Assembly (NCBI GenBank): GCA_021730905.1
Contig: JAKFYK010000004.1
Span: 1 to 64,000, forward strand
From: Betaproteobacteria bacterium
Lineage (GTDB): Bacteria; Pseudomonadota; Gammaproteobacteria; Burkholderiales; SG8-41
Reading direction: 5' to 3'
Length of the DNA stretch: 64,000 bases
The position numbers and the translations under genes are program-made. The notes under the pieces are model-generated. The model was not told where the DNA came from. It ran no database searches and worked only from the letters and a program-made list of their open reading frames with translations. This document shows positions 33,138-41,062 of this stretch, in pieces (positions within the stretch are counted from its first letter, which is position 1; each line of letters opens with the position of its first letter).

Positions 33138-33869
33138 TTATTTGCCTGTCCCGCTGCCGATGTAACCTGGCACGCGCGTTTTCGTTTCCAGCCAGCGCAT
33201 CGAGAACGTCACGGTGAGGGTAATCAGCGCGTAGACGATGGTGGCGATGGTGAAAATCTCGAAAGTGCGAAACGTGTATTCGGAAATCTGCCGCGCCTGC
33301 GCGGTGAGTTCCAGCACGCCGATGGTGAGCGCCACCGACGAGTTCTTGAAGATGGTGAGAAACTCGGTGGTCATCGGCGGAATCACGATGCGGTACGCCA
33401 TCGGCAGCAGCACGTGGCGATAGGTCTGCGGCAGCGTCAGGCCCATCGCCAGCGCGGCGTGAGTTTGCCCTTTGGGCATGGACTGGATGCCCGAGCGCAC
33501 CTGCTCTGCCACACGCGACGCCGTATAAAAACCCAGGCACAGCACGGCGTTCCAGAATTCCGGCAACGGCATTTGCGTTTTGAGCCAGTCGCCCGCTGCC
33601 TTGGGCACGATTTCCGGTACCACGAAATACCAGATGAACATCTGCACCAGCAGCGGCACGTTGCGGAAGGCTTCAACATAGATGGTCGCTGGTACGCGCA
33701 GCCACGCCAGCGGCGTGGTGCGCAGCACGCCCAGCACCGATCCCACGCTGAAAGCGATAACCCAGCCGAGTATGGATACCAGCAGCGTCCACTTGATGCC
33801 GGAGATCACCCAGTCAAGGTAAACGCCGCCGCCGGAGAAGGCAGGCTGGTTGAGGAAGCTGAAATCCAT
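33138..33869 (-). CDS. gltJ: Amino-acid ABC transporter permease (GltJ-like)
   Basis: This 243-residue permease has helices SGIKWTLLVSILGWVIAFSVGSVLGVL and AFRNVPLLVQMFIWYFVVPEIVP. The EAA loop SRVAEQVRSGIQSMPKGQTHAALAMGLTLPQTYRHVLLPMAYR follows. Together with GltK it forms the channel. Its start lies only six bases from the end of a 267-bp foldback element, so its upstream sequence and any ribosome-binding site derive from that element. No strong Shine-Dalgarno sequence is seen (TAGGCTCTAAGTC before ATG). Confidence 0.9.
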   Translation of the reverse strand: MDFSFLNQPAFSGGGVYLDWVISGIKWTLLVSILGWVIAFSVGSVLGVLRTTPLAWLRVPATIYVEAFRNVPLLVQMFIWYFVVPEIVPKAAGDWLKTQMPLPEFWNAVLCLGFYTASRVAEQVRSGIQSMPKGQTHAALAMGLTLPQTYRHVLLPMAYRIVIPPMTTEFLTIFKNSSVALTIGVLELTAQARQISEYTFRTFEIFTIATIVYALITLTVTFSMRWLETKTRVPGYIGSGTGK

Positions 33870-33875
33870 GACTTA

Positions 33876-34142
33876 GAGCCTATCTCATAATCATACACGT
33901 GTGCGACGGCGGCAATGCGGGATGCGGTGCGAGGAGGACTCGCGCAGCCCTATCGCGAATATGGCAAGCGAGGCCGACAAAGCAGCGCGCCCGCATTGCC
34001 CCGTCCCGAAGGGTTGTGGCCAAGACACGCGTCTGCGGCGTCGCACAGCTTGCCCATATTCTCGATATGGGCTGCGCCGCGCTCCTTGCATCCATCGTGT
34101 TTGGGCCACAACGCATTACGCGCATGATTATGAGATAGGCTC
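33876..34142. mobile_element. 267-bp MITE-like foldback element with 19-bp perfect terminal inverted repeats
   Basis: GAGCCTATCTCATAATCAT at 33876-33894 is exactly the reverse complement of 34124-34142. The GC-rich interior is itself a long imperfect palindrome. On the left, GCAGCCC-TATCGCGAATATGG-CAAGC matches the reverse complement of the right (GCAGCCCATATCGAGAATATGGGCAAGC). No transposase frame is inside and no target duplication is evident (flanks CTTA and AGCC). The ends look like those of IS5-type elements (from memory). It sits between gltI and gltJ, leaving the terminator of gltI intact on one side and abutting gltJ on the other. Confidence 0.8.
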
Positions 34143-34165
34143 AGCCACTTTACCGCAAATCAGGA

Positions 34166-34196
34166 TAAAAAACGGGGAACCCGCAGGTTCCCCGTT
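34166..34196 (-). terminator. Intrinsic terminator of gltI
   Basis: AACGGGGAACC-CGCA-GGTTCCCCGTT is a perfect 11-bp stem. On the minus strand it is followed by six T (34167-34172). It lies 24 bp after the gltI stop and should end most gltI transcripts before the foldback element and gltJKL, giving excess binding protein over permease. Confidence 0.85.
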
Positions 34197-34219
34197 CTTG
34201 AATTAACGCGAGTCGCTGA

Positions 34220-35137
34220 TCAGCACTTCATCTTGCCGCATGCGCCCACGCCGGTGTCGTTGGGGCTCTTGATAGCGGCTTTCAGGCCGTCGGACATCGG
34301 GAAGTTCAGGTTGATGCCTTTGGGCGGAATTTTCGACTGGAACCACTTGGTGTAGATCTTGTTGATTTCGCCGCTCTTGTAGAGGTTGGCCACCGTGGCA
34401 TCGACGAGCTTTTTGAATTCGGCGTCGTCCTTGCGCATCATGATGGCGTACGGATCGTCGGAGAGGAAATCGCCAATGACCACGTAGTCACCGGGCGTTT
34501 TCGCGCTGGCGACCAGGCTGTAGAGCAGAATGTCGTCCATCGGAAATGCCACCGCGCGGCCGGTTTCAACCGCGAGGAACGATTCGGCGTGGTCTTTAGA
34601 CGGAATGAAATTGATGCCGAGTTTCTTCTCGTCGTTGTAGGCCTTCATCGCGCGCTCGTTGGTGGTGCCTGTGGTGAACACGACCGTTTTGCCTTTCAGA
34701 TCGTCATAGCCCTTGATGCCGGAGCTTTTCTTGACCACGATTTTGGTGCCGGTCACGAAGTACGTCGGCGCGAATGACACCTGCTTCTGGCGTTCGATGC
34801 TGTTGGTGGTGGAGCCGCATTCGACGTCGATGTTGCCGCCGGTCAAAATGGGGATGCGCGTCTGCGACGTCACCGGCACGAACTCAACCTTGAGGTTGGG
34901 CATTTTCAGGTTGGCTTTGATTGCGTCGACGATTTTCAGGCAGATGTCAACGCCGTAGCCGATGGGCTGCTGTTTGTCATCCAGATACGAAAATGGAATC
35001 GATGCATCGCGATGACCGATTTTGACCACACCGGTGTCGCGGATTTTTTTCAGGGTGCCGCCGTCCTGCGCGGTGGCCGCGCCGGTAAATGCCACGCCCG
35101 CGATCAGGGCGACTAACATGCTGGTGATGCGCTTCAT
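34220..35137 (-). CDS. gltI: Glutamate/aspartate ABC transporter substrate-binding protein (GltI-like)
   Basis: This 305-residue periplasmic SBP_bac_3 protein has the signal peptide KRITSMLVALIAGVAFTGAATAQ. GTLKKIRDTGVVKIGHRDASIPFSYLDDKQQPIGYGVDIC is typical of GltI and AatJ, as are VECGSTTNSIERQKQVSFAPTYF and GRAVAFPMDDILLYSL. The C-terminal CGKMKC pair can form the family disulfide with an inner Cys. It is separated from gltJKL by a strong terminator and a mobile foldback element. Confidence 0.93.
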   Translation of the reverse strand: MKRITSMLVALIAGVAFTGAATAQDGGTLKKIRDTGVVKIGHRDASIPFSYLDDKQQPIGYGVDICLKIVDAIKANLKMPNLKVEFVPVTSQTRIPILTGGNIDVECGSTTNSIERQKQVSFAPTYFVTGTKIVVKKSSGIKGYDDLKGKTVVFTTGTTNERAMKAYNDEKKLGINFIPSKDHAESFLAVETGRAVAFPMDDILLYSLVASAKTPGDYVVIGDFLSDDPYAIMMRKDDAEFKKLVDATVANLYKSGEINKIYTKWFQSKIPPKGINLNFPMSDGLKAAIKSPNDTGVGACGKMKC

Positions 35138-35246
35138 GAGTGACTCCTCGTGAGTTGTGTAAAACCGTAGACCGGGAACTGGATAGACGGGATTCCTGCC
35201 GTGAGTGCAAATCTATCCGATGTCGCGCTGGATGTCCAGAGGGCGT

Positions 35247-35278
35247 TAATTAAAAATCCTTTAAAAACATATACTTAA
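35247..35278 (-). repeat. AT-rich dispersed repeat, copy 6 (minus orientation)
   Basis: Read on the minus strand it is TTAAGTATATGTTTTTAAAG plus an AT tail. It lies between the racemase stop and the gltI start, about 110 bp upstream of gltI, and could form part of its promoter region. Confidence 0.65.
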
Positions 35279-35361
35279 TGTTTTGCGGCTGATGCAGCTG
35301 CAAAGGCTTAAGCGATAAACGCGCGCTTTGCGTGGCGGATGACGCAGTGATTGCCGATGAT

Positions 35362-36084
35362 TCAGGTTGCGCGCCACCACGCGACACAGGCACGGGCCAG
35401 CGCGCGCGTGGCATCGATGCAGCGGCTGGAAACGTCCGACGCTTGATACTCAAGTGCGAGCGGGATTTCGGTGCAGCCGAGTACGATGGCCTGCGCGCCT
35501 TGCGCATCCTGAGACAGAAGATTGCGCGCGGCATGCGTCGCCAGCGTGTGTGCCAGAGCGAGATCGTTGCGTTTGACGCATTCGATCGCAGGCAGCACCA
35601 GCGTGTGCTGATCGTGGTCGCTGCTGAGGACGCAATCGATGCGATGCGCGGCGAAGCGCGACTGATAAAAACCCGCCGCGACGGTGCCTTGCGTCGCCAG
35701 CAGCCCGACGCGTTGCACGCTTTGTCCTGCCAGCGTAACCAGATCGGCGCATGCCGCATCGGCGATGTGCAGGATGGGCAGGCCGCCCTGTCGTAGCAGA
35801 TCGTCGTACCAAAAATGCGCCGTGTTGCAGGCGATGGCAACGGCTTGCGCGCCGGCGCGCTTTAATGTGTGTATGCCTTCGAGCATTTGCGGCAGCGGCG
35901 ATTCACCGCGACCGATGATTGCCGGCGGGCGATCGGGAATCTGCGGCACGGAATAGGCGATCACGGGTATGTGCTCCTGATCGCGCGTTGCCGGGGTTTC
36001 TTCGATCAGCTTGTGCAGAAAATCCACCGTGGCCAGTGGCCCCATGCCGCCCAGAACGCCCAGTACACGAGAGGGTTTGCTCAT
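35362..36084 (-). CDS. Aspartate/glutamate racemase family protein
   Basis: This 240-residue cofactor-independent racemase has the N-terminal signature VLGVLGGMGPLATVDFLHKL and both catalytic cysteines, C86 in AIACNTAHFW and C204 in VLGCTEIPL. Such enzymes interconvert L- and D-aspartate or glutamate in the cytoplasm by two-base catalysis. Its location next to a Glu/Asp ABC importer and in the same region as a D-aminoacylase-type gene suggests use of D-acidic amino acids. It diverges from the cupin gene. Confidence 0.9.
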   Translation of the reverse strand: MSKPSRVLGVLGGMGPLATVDFLHKLIEETPATRDQEHIPVIAYSVPQIPDRPPAIIGRGESPLPQMLEGIHTLKRAGAQAVAIACNTAHFWYDDLLRQGGLPILHIADAACADLVTLAGQSVQRVGLLATQGTVAAGFYQSRFAAHRIDCVLSSDHDQHTLVLPAIECVKRNDLALAHTLATHAARNLLSQDAQGAQAIVLGCTEIPLALEYQASDVSSRCIDATRALARACVAWWRAT

Positions 36085-36131
36085 GATGTGCCGTAAAATG
36101 TATGCATTGAATATTCTACAGGCTGGCCACC

Positions 36132-36500
36132 ATGAATACCGTGTTGAAAACCGCGTACGCTTCAGTGACGCCTTATGCCACCAAGGACGGTTCGCACATC
36201 CGTGAGTTGATGCATCCGGCCCGGCACGGCAACCGCGCGCAGAGTTTCGCCGAAGCCGTGGTTGCGCCAGGCATGAAAACGCTGCTGCACCGGCATCGCG
36301 TGACGGAGGAGATCTATCACATCACGCAGGGCGCGGGACGCATGATGCTGGGTACGCAACAGTTCCCGGTTGCCGTGGGCGACACTATCTGTATTGCGCC
36401 GGGGACCGCGCATTGCATCGAGTGCGTGGGCGATGTGGCGCTGAAGATACTGTGTGCGTGTTCGCCGGCCTACGCGCACGACGATACGGAGTTGCTATAA
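36132..36500 (+). CDS. Small cupin-domain protein
   Basis: This 122-residue single-domain cupin has motif 1 GMKTLLHRHRVTEEIYHITQGAGRMMLG (metal ligands His, His, Glu) and motif 2 VGDTICIAPGTAHCIECVGD. Length and motifs fit small metal-binding cupins of the mannose-6-phosphate isomerase-like group. The activity cannot be told. It diverges from the racemase by 47 bp and converges on the cobalamin adenosyltransferase. Confidence 0.88.
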   Translation: MNTVLKTAYASVTPYATKDGSHIRELMHPARHGNRAQSFAEAVVAPGMKTLLHRHRVTEEIYHITQGAGRMMLGTQQFPVAVGDTICIAPGTAHCIECVGDVALKILCACSPAYAHDDTELL

Positions 36501-36507
36501 AACACTG

Positions 36508-36522
36508 GAGTACTCAGTACTC
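36508..36522. repeat. Short perfect palindrome between convergent genes
   Basis: GAGTACT-C-AGTACTC fills the 22-bp gap between the convergent cupin and adenosyltransferase stops. It may be a minimal bidirectional terminator stem or a relic of the larger GAGT-type palindromes elsewhere in the window. Confidence 0.4.
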
Positions 36523-37077
36523 TCACTTGCGATTCTTCCCCGGCTGCCACAGCACATCGCTGCCACCGCCATGGCGATTCAGCACGCGGCTTGCCACGAA
36601 CAGCAGGTCGGAGAGACGATTCAGATACGGGCACGCCAGCGCCGGCACGGCTTCGCTTTTCGCCAAGGTCACCACGCGCCGCTCGGCGCGACGGCACACG
36701 GTGCGCGCCAGGTGGGCGAGCGCGGCTGCGCGCGAGCCGCCAGGCAAGATAAAATCTTTCAGCGCGGGTAGCGTGGCGTTGAATGCATCCAGCGCGGTTT
36801 CGAGTCGCGTTACGTGACTCTCGGCCAGTATCGGATGTCCCGGCACGCTCAATTCGCCGCCGAGATCAAACAAATCATTTTGCGCGCTGGTGAGGCACGC
36901 GCGCAAGTTGTCGGGCATGGCTTCGGCGAGCAGCACACCGATGGCGCTGTTCAACTCATCAACCGCGCCCAGCGCCTCGATGCGAGGCGCGTCTTTCGCC
37001 ACGCGCGAGCCGTCGGCGAGTCCGGTGTCGCCTTTGTCGCCGGTGCGGGTGTAGATACGGGTGAGGCGGTTGGCCAT
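36523..37077 (-). CDS. Cob(I)alamin adenosyltransferase, PduO type
   Basis: This 184-residue ATR transfers the adenosyl group of ATP to cob(I)alamin to make coenzyme B12. Family motifs are RIYTRTGDKGDTGLADGSRVAKD (ATP binding, about residues 6-28), GAVDELNSAIG, and the late CRRAERRV with CPYLNRLSDLLFVASRVLN. It starts 8 bp after the SulP gene on the same strand and may be co-transcribed. Its presence implies an adenosylcobalamin-dependent enzyme elsewhere in the genome. Confidence 0.94.
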   Translation of the reverse strand: MANRLTRIYTRTGDKGDTGLADGSRVAKDAPRIEALGAVDELNSAIGVLLAEAMPDNLRACLTSAQNDLFDLGGELSVPGHPILAESHVTRLETALDAFNATLPALKDFILPGGSRAAALAHLARTVCRRAERRVVTLAKSEAVPALACPYLNRLSDLLFVASRVLNRHGGGSDVLWQPGKNRK

Positions 37078-37084
37078 GCGCGGG

Positions 37085-38911
37085 TCAATTTGATGGCGTG
37101 AGCGTCAGCACTTCTTGTTGCGGGGGCGGTTCGTTCCTTCGCTCGCCGTTCGGCAGCGTATTTTTACATTGATTGAATATGCGCAACTGGCAGGTCTGGC
37201 AAATGGTGGAATCGAGCTTGGGGTAGATCACATCCATCGGCATGTCTCGCACGTCGAAGACGTTTTCGCGTCCGATTAGATCGAGGTAGCCGCCGCGGTC
37301 CAGAAAGTGGCGTGCCGAGTCTTTCATGCGGTAAAAGTACAGGTTGCCGCCCAGGCGCCGTCGCCGCTGTGCTTCATGCGTCAGCAATTCCGCGCCCGCG
37401 ATATCGACAAAATTGATGCCGCTGGCGACGATCAGCAAATGCTTTTGCGTGGGCATCAGTTCATCGACTTGCTCGATATGGGTCTGGATGTGATCGACCG
37501 CCCCGAAGAAAGCTTCGCCGTTGATGCGCAGCATTTTCACTTGCGGACAGTCGGGCAATCCGGTGTCGGCGGTGAAATGGTAGCTGCCGGGTTGCGGATC
37601 GGGCTTCACATCGAGTATGCGCGGATGCGAGGTTTGCATCAGATATAAAATCAGTGACAGCAACACGCCGGCGTAAATCGCGAATTCCAAATGTACCAGC
37701 AAGGCTGAAAGAAACGTGACCAGCATCACCACCGTTTCACGGCGGCTGGTGCGCAGGATCGCGCGTATTTGCCGGATGTCGATCAGTCCGAACGCCACCA
37801 TAAAAAGAATTGCGCCCATCACCGCCAGCGGCAAATGGTTTGACAGCGGCCCCACCACCAGCAGCAGGAACACCAGAATCAGCGCCGAGCCCACGGCGGC
37901 GAGCGGCGTGCGCGCGCCAGCCTCGAAGTTTGCGCCGCTGCGGTTAAACGAGCCGCTGCTGGCGTAGCCCGAGAAAAACGATCCCGCGATATTGGACAGA
38001 CCTTGTCCGATGAACTCCTGATTGCCGTCGATGCGCTGCCCGGTTTTGGCGGCGATGGCACGTGCGATCGATACCGCTTCAGTCAGCGCCAGGATCATCA
38101 CCGCAAACGCCACCGGCAGGGTTTTTTTCAGCGTATCGGACGACAGATCGGGGTGCGACAGTTGCGGCAGGCTGCCCGGCAGATCGCCGACCATTGAGAT
38201 GCCGGTACGCTCTGCGCCGAAGATCAGATTGAGCAGAAATGCAAATATACTGCCCGCCAGCATGGCCGAAATCATGTAGGGGAACTTTGGATAGCGCCGG
38301 CGCGTCACGATGCCGGTGAGCAGGGTGGCTGCACCTACGGCAGTGACATACAGGTTCAAGTCGAGGAGATGGGTTCCGAAGGTCGCCAGCGTATCCAGAA
38401 ACGACAGGCCGCGCTGGATATCCATGCCAAAGAAATTCTTCAACTGGGCGGAGAATATCAAACACGCTGCGCCGGCGGTAAAACTGATCACCACGGTGTG
38501 GGAAATAAAGTTCACCAGTGCGCCCATGCGCGCAACGCCCATCGCCAGTTGCATCACACCGACGAGAAAAGCGATGGTCAGCGCGAGCTTGATGTACTCG
38601 CTGCTGGAGGGTTCGGCCAGCACGCTCAGGCTGGCGAACAGAAAAATCGAAATCACGTTGGTGGGGCCGGACACCAGATGCCAGCTTGATCCAAACAGTG
38701 CTGCGATCACCGCCGGCACCATGGCGGCATAAAGGCCATACTGTGGCGGAAGACCCGCCAGCGTGGCGAATGCGACGCCCTGCGGCAGCACGATAACCGC
38801 GCCGACCAGTGCCGCCATTCCGTCTGCGCGCAGGGTGTCGCGGTTGACCATGGGCCACCAGCGCAGAAACGGGAAAATGCGCGGCAGCCATTGCGGATAG
38901 ATCGTGTTCAA
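37085..38911 (-). CDS. SulP-family anion transporter with STAS domain
   Basis: This is a 608-residue inner-membrane SLC26/SulP transporter. The signature GAVIVLPQGVAFATLAGLPPQYGLYAAMVPAVIAALFGSS and SGPTNVISI lie near the start, and 10-14 hydrophobic segments follow. A C-terminal STAS domain (about residues 440-560) has LLIVASGINFVDIAGAELL. A cysteine pair CQTC lies near the end. The start is TTG at 38911, since no closer ATG retains the LPRIFPFLRWWP lead-in typical of the family. Sulfate or another anion (bicarbonate, oxalate) may be carried. Confidence 0.92.
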   Translation of the reverse strand: MNTIYPQWLPRIFPFLRWWPMVNRDTLRADGMAALVGAVIVLPQGVAFATLAGLPPQYGLYAAMVPAVIAALFGSSWHLVSGPTNVISIFLFASLSVLAEPSSSEYIKLALTIAFLVGVMQLAMGVARMGALVNFISHTVVISFTAGAACLIFSAQLKNFFGMDIQRGLSFLDTLATFGTHLLDLNLYVTAVGAATLLTGIVTRRRYPKFPYMISAMLAGSIFAFLLNLIFGAERTGISMVGDLPGSLPQLSHPDLSSDTLKKTLPVAFAVMILALTEAVSIARAIAAKTGQRIDGNQEFIGQGLSNIAGSFFSGYASSGSFNRSGANFEAGARTPLAAVGSALILVFLLLVVGPLSNHLPLAVMGAILFMVAFGLIDIRQIRAILRTSRRETVVMLVTFLSALLVHLEFAIYAGVLLSLILYLMQTSHPRILDVKPDPQPGSYHFTADTGLPDCPQVKMLRINGEAFFGAVDHIQTHIEQVDELMPTQKHLLIVASGINFVDIAGAELLTHEAQRRRRLGGNLYFYRMKDSARHFLDRGGYLDLIGRENVFDVRDMPMDVIYPKLDSTICQTCQLRIFNQCKNTLPNGERRNEPPPQQEVLTLTPSN

Positions 38912-39009
38912 GGGTGTGCAGCGTATAACAGGAAGTCGGCACCCGGCGGGCGTGATTTATCCATTATGGGCGATAGTGCCGGACACGGCAACGAACGCGA
39001 ATTTTCGGG

Positions 39010-39015
39010 TATAAT
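39010..39015 (+). promoter_or_regulatory. Putative -10 element for the cytochrome c pair
   Basis: A perfect TATAAT lies 53 bp before the first cytochrome start. No convincing -35 is seen 17 bp upstream, so only the -10 is proposed. Confidence 0.4.
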
Positions 39016-39068
39016 TCCGCCGCAACGAAACAGCAAGATTCATGGATTAAAAGGCAGAGACCACGACT

Positions 39069-39440
39069 ATGAAACTGCATGCGGTGCATTTACCGTTGTT
39101 ACCATTGGGGCGATTGGGGATGGCGGCGGCGATGTTGATCAGCGTGGCGGCATGGGCGCAAACGCCTGCCGGCGATGCGGCGGCAGGGCGGCAGAAGAAT
39201 TCGATGTGCGTGGGTTGTCACGGCATCGACGGTTACAAGACCGCGTTCCCCGAGGTTTACAACGTGCCGAAAATCGGCGGGCAGCATCCGGCGTATATCG
39301 TCAAGGCGTTGCAGGCTTATAAATCGGGCGACCGCAATCATCCGAGCATGAAGGGCATCGCGGCCACGCTGTCCGACAAGGACATGGCCGATCTCGCGGC
39401 GTATTACGGCGCAGGCCCCGGCAAGGTTGCAAGCAAGTAA
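39069..39440 (+). CDS. Class I c-type cytochrome (c4/c553-like)
   Basis: This 123-residue periplasmic cytochrome has a long leader ending SVAAWAQTPAG, one heme site CVGCHG, and KIGGQHPAYIVKALQAYKSGDRNHPSMKGIA, which supplies the axial Met. The terminal helix is DKDMADLAAYYGA. It is paired with a second cytochrome 20 bp downstream, a layout common in betaproteobacteria where such pairs shuttle electrons toward terminal oxidases. The specific partner is not known. Confidence 0.92.
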   Translation: MKLHAVHLPLLPLGRLGMAAAMLISVAAWAQTPAGDAAAGRQKNSMCVGCHGIDGYKTAFPEVYNVPKIGGQHPAYIVKALQAYKSGDRNHPSMKGIAATLSDKDMADLAAYYGAGPGKVASK

Positions 39441-39460
39441 CGCGGCGTAGGGAGCGAAAA

Positions 39461-39784
39461 ATGAAAAAAATCACAATAGTTGTTTGCGGCGCGATGCTGA
39501 TGGCGAGCGGCCATGCGTTTGCCGGCAATCCTGCGGCGGGCAAGGAAATAGCCAAGAAGACCTGCGCGGCGTGTCACGGCGCGGATGGCAACAGCGCCTC
39601 CGCCGATTTCCCCAAACTCGCCGGGCAACATTACGACTATCTGGTGAAGTCGTTGCAGGGCTACAAGTCGGGCACCCGCAAGAACCCGATCATGGCGCCG
39701 ATGGGTGCCAACCTGTCGCAGCGCGATATCGAAGACCTCGCGGCCTATTACTCACAACAGCAGGGCCTGACGACGTTCAGATAG
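39461..39784 (+). CDS. Class I c-type cytochrome (c553-like)
   Basis: This 107-residue cytochrome has the signal peptide KKITIVVCGAMLMASGHAFA, the heme site CAACHGADGNS, and LAGQHYDYLVKSLQGYKSGTRKNPIMAPMGANLS with the axial Met. It is homologous to the preceding gene and probably arose with it by duplication. GGGAGCGAAAA before ATG includes a usable ribosome-binding site. The last 8 bp overlap the convergent nth stop. Confidence 0.93.
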   Translation: MKKITIVVCGAMLMASGHAFAGNPAAGKEIAKKTCAACHGADGNSASADFPKLAGQHYDYLVKSLQGYKSGTRKNPIMAPMGANLSQRDIEDLAAYYSQQQGLTTFR

Positions 39785-40427
39785 TTTTTTGTGTTTCGCC
39801 GGTTTTCTGGCGAAACTCGCACAAATCCCGAATCAGGCATTCTCCGCACTTGGGCGCGCGTGCCACGCACACATAGCGTCCGTGCAGTATCAGCCAGTGG
39901 TGCGCGTGCGGCTTGTATTCGCCGGGTATGAATTTCAGCAGGCGCTCTTCCACTTCCAGCGGCGTTTTTCCCGGTGCGATGCCGGTGCGGTTGCCGATGC
40001 GGAACAGGTGCGTGTCCACCGCAATGGTGGGCTCGCCAAAGGCGATGTTGAGCACCACGTTGGCGGTTTTGCGGCCCACGCCGGGCAGCGCTTCGAGCGC
40101 CTCGCGCGAGTGTGGTACGTCGCCGTCGTGGCGTTCCAGCAATAGCTTGCAGGTGGCGAGGATGTTTTTTGCCTTGGTGCGGTAAAGCCCGATCGATTTG
40201 ACGTAGCGCTCCAGTCCTTTTTGTCCCAGTTTGAGTATGTCCGCCGGTGTGTTGGCGCGTGGGTAAAGCTGGTCGGTGGCCAGATTGACGCTTTTGTCGG
40301 TGGCCTGCGCCGATAAAATAACGGCGATAAGCAGCTCAAATGGGGTTTTGAAGTGTAATTCGCCGCGTGGCTCTGGATTGGCGGCGCGAAAGCGCTCAAA
40401 AATAGTGCGACGTTTTTGGGGGTTCAT
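39777..40427 (-). CDS. nth: Endonuclease III (DNA glycosylase/AP lyase)
   Basis: This 216-residue base-excision enzyme removes oxidised pyrimidines. The helix-hairpin-helix LPGVGRKTANVVLN contains the catalytic Lys, VDTHLFRIGNR the catalytic Asp. The C-terminal 4Fe-4S loop is complete with spacing Cys-x6-Cys-x2-Cys-x5-Cys (CVARAPKCGECLIRDLC). Length is normal. In many betaproteobacteria nth lies near rnfB; here they are about 2 kb apart with an inserted SH3/M48 pair. Confidence 0.97.
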   Translation of the reverse strand: MNPQKRRTIFERFRAANPEPRGELHFKTPFELLIAVILSAQATDKSVNLATDQLYPRANTPADILKLGQKGLERYVKSIGLYRTKAKNILATCKLLLERHDGDVPHSREALEALPGVGRKTANVVLNIAFGEPTIAVDTHLFRIGNRTGIAPGKTPLEVEERLLKFIPGEYKPHAHHWLILHGRYVCVARAPKCGECLIRDLCEFRQKTGETQKTI

Positions 40428-40479
40428 ATACGGCGTTCGTAATGTGGTGCTTCCGTGGGACGCATGTCATAAGAATGTT

Positions 40480-40508
40480 GCTTGCAGGGTTGGCGGCCAT
40501 TATATAAT
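40480..40508 (+). promoter_or_regulatory. Promoter candidate for the SH3/M48 pair
   Basis: A perfect TATAAT at 40503-40508 lies 33 bp before the SH3-protein start. The upstream CTTGCA, 16 bp from it, is a poor -35, so the -10 carries most of the assignment. Confidence 0.5.
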
Positions 40509-40541
40509 CTTGCCGGATCAATCCGTTAGCCAGGGGCCGTG

Positions 40542-41051
40542 ATGAATGCAGCGCGCCAACTCTTTACCTTAGCCGCAACCACGCTGGTCTTTCTGTGCGC
40601 CGGTGGCGCCGCGGCGGAACCTGTGACGTTTACCAAGGACGCGCCGCTGCGCTCGGAGCCTCGCTTTGACGCGGCGCCGGCGGCGCAGATCAAACAGGGC
40701 ACGGTCGGCGACGCAACCAGCAAGCAAGGCCCGTGGCTGAATATCAAAACCCCCCAAGCTACCGGATGGGCGTTGACCACCGATATCAGTTTTGGCAGCG
40801 GCGCGGGAGCATCGTCCGGTGGCGCGTCGCTGGGGAGTATTTTTGGCGGCGGAAAGCGGCAACAGGTCAGTGGAACGTCGACGCTCGGCGTTCGCGGCTT
40901 TGACAAGGAAACCATCGGTACCGCGCTGGGTGATGGTGGCTCGGTGAGCACGGCGCAACTGGCCTTGCTGGATGGCTACGCTGCATCCAAGGACGATGGT
41001 CAGTCGTTCGCGAGCAGCAAGGGCTTGTCCGCGACGAGTGTCGGTTATTGA
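40542..41051 (+). CDS. Secreted SH3-like domain protein
   Basis: This 169-residue protein has a signal peptide (QLFTLAATTLVFLCAGGAAAE) and one bacterial SH3 domain. The domain runs from FTKDAPLRSEPRFDAAPAAQIKQGTVGDATSKQGPWLNIK to TGWALTTDI (about residues 30-90). A Gly/Ser-rich linker and a C-terminal region of unknown function (FDKETIGTALGDGGSVSTAQLALLDGYAASKDDG) follow. It ends at the leader of the M48 peptidase gene and is probably co-transcribed with it. A role at the cell wall or in partner recognition is inferred from the SH3 fold. Confidence 0.8.
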   Translation: MNAARQLFTLAATTLVFLCAGGAAAEPVTFTKDAPLRSEPRFDAAPAAQIKQGTVGDATSKQGPWLNIKTPQATGWALTTDISFGSGAGASSGGASLGSIFGGGKRQQVSGTSTLGVRGFDKETIGTALGDGGSVSTAQLALLDGYAASKDDGQSFASSKGLSATSVGY

Positions 41052-41062
41052 TGGAGGCGACA

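Noticed and set aside
33899-34206. Several short open frames inside and beside the foldback element
   Set aside because: They exist on both strands because the element is palindromic, have no start signals, and resemble nothing coding. No transposase is encoded.
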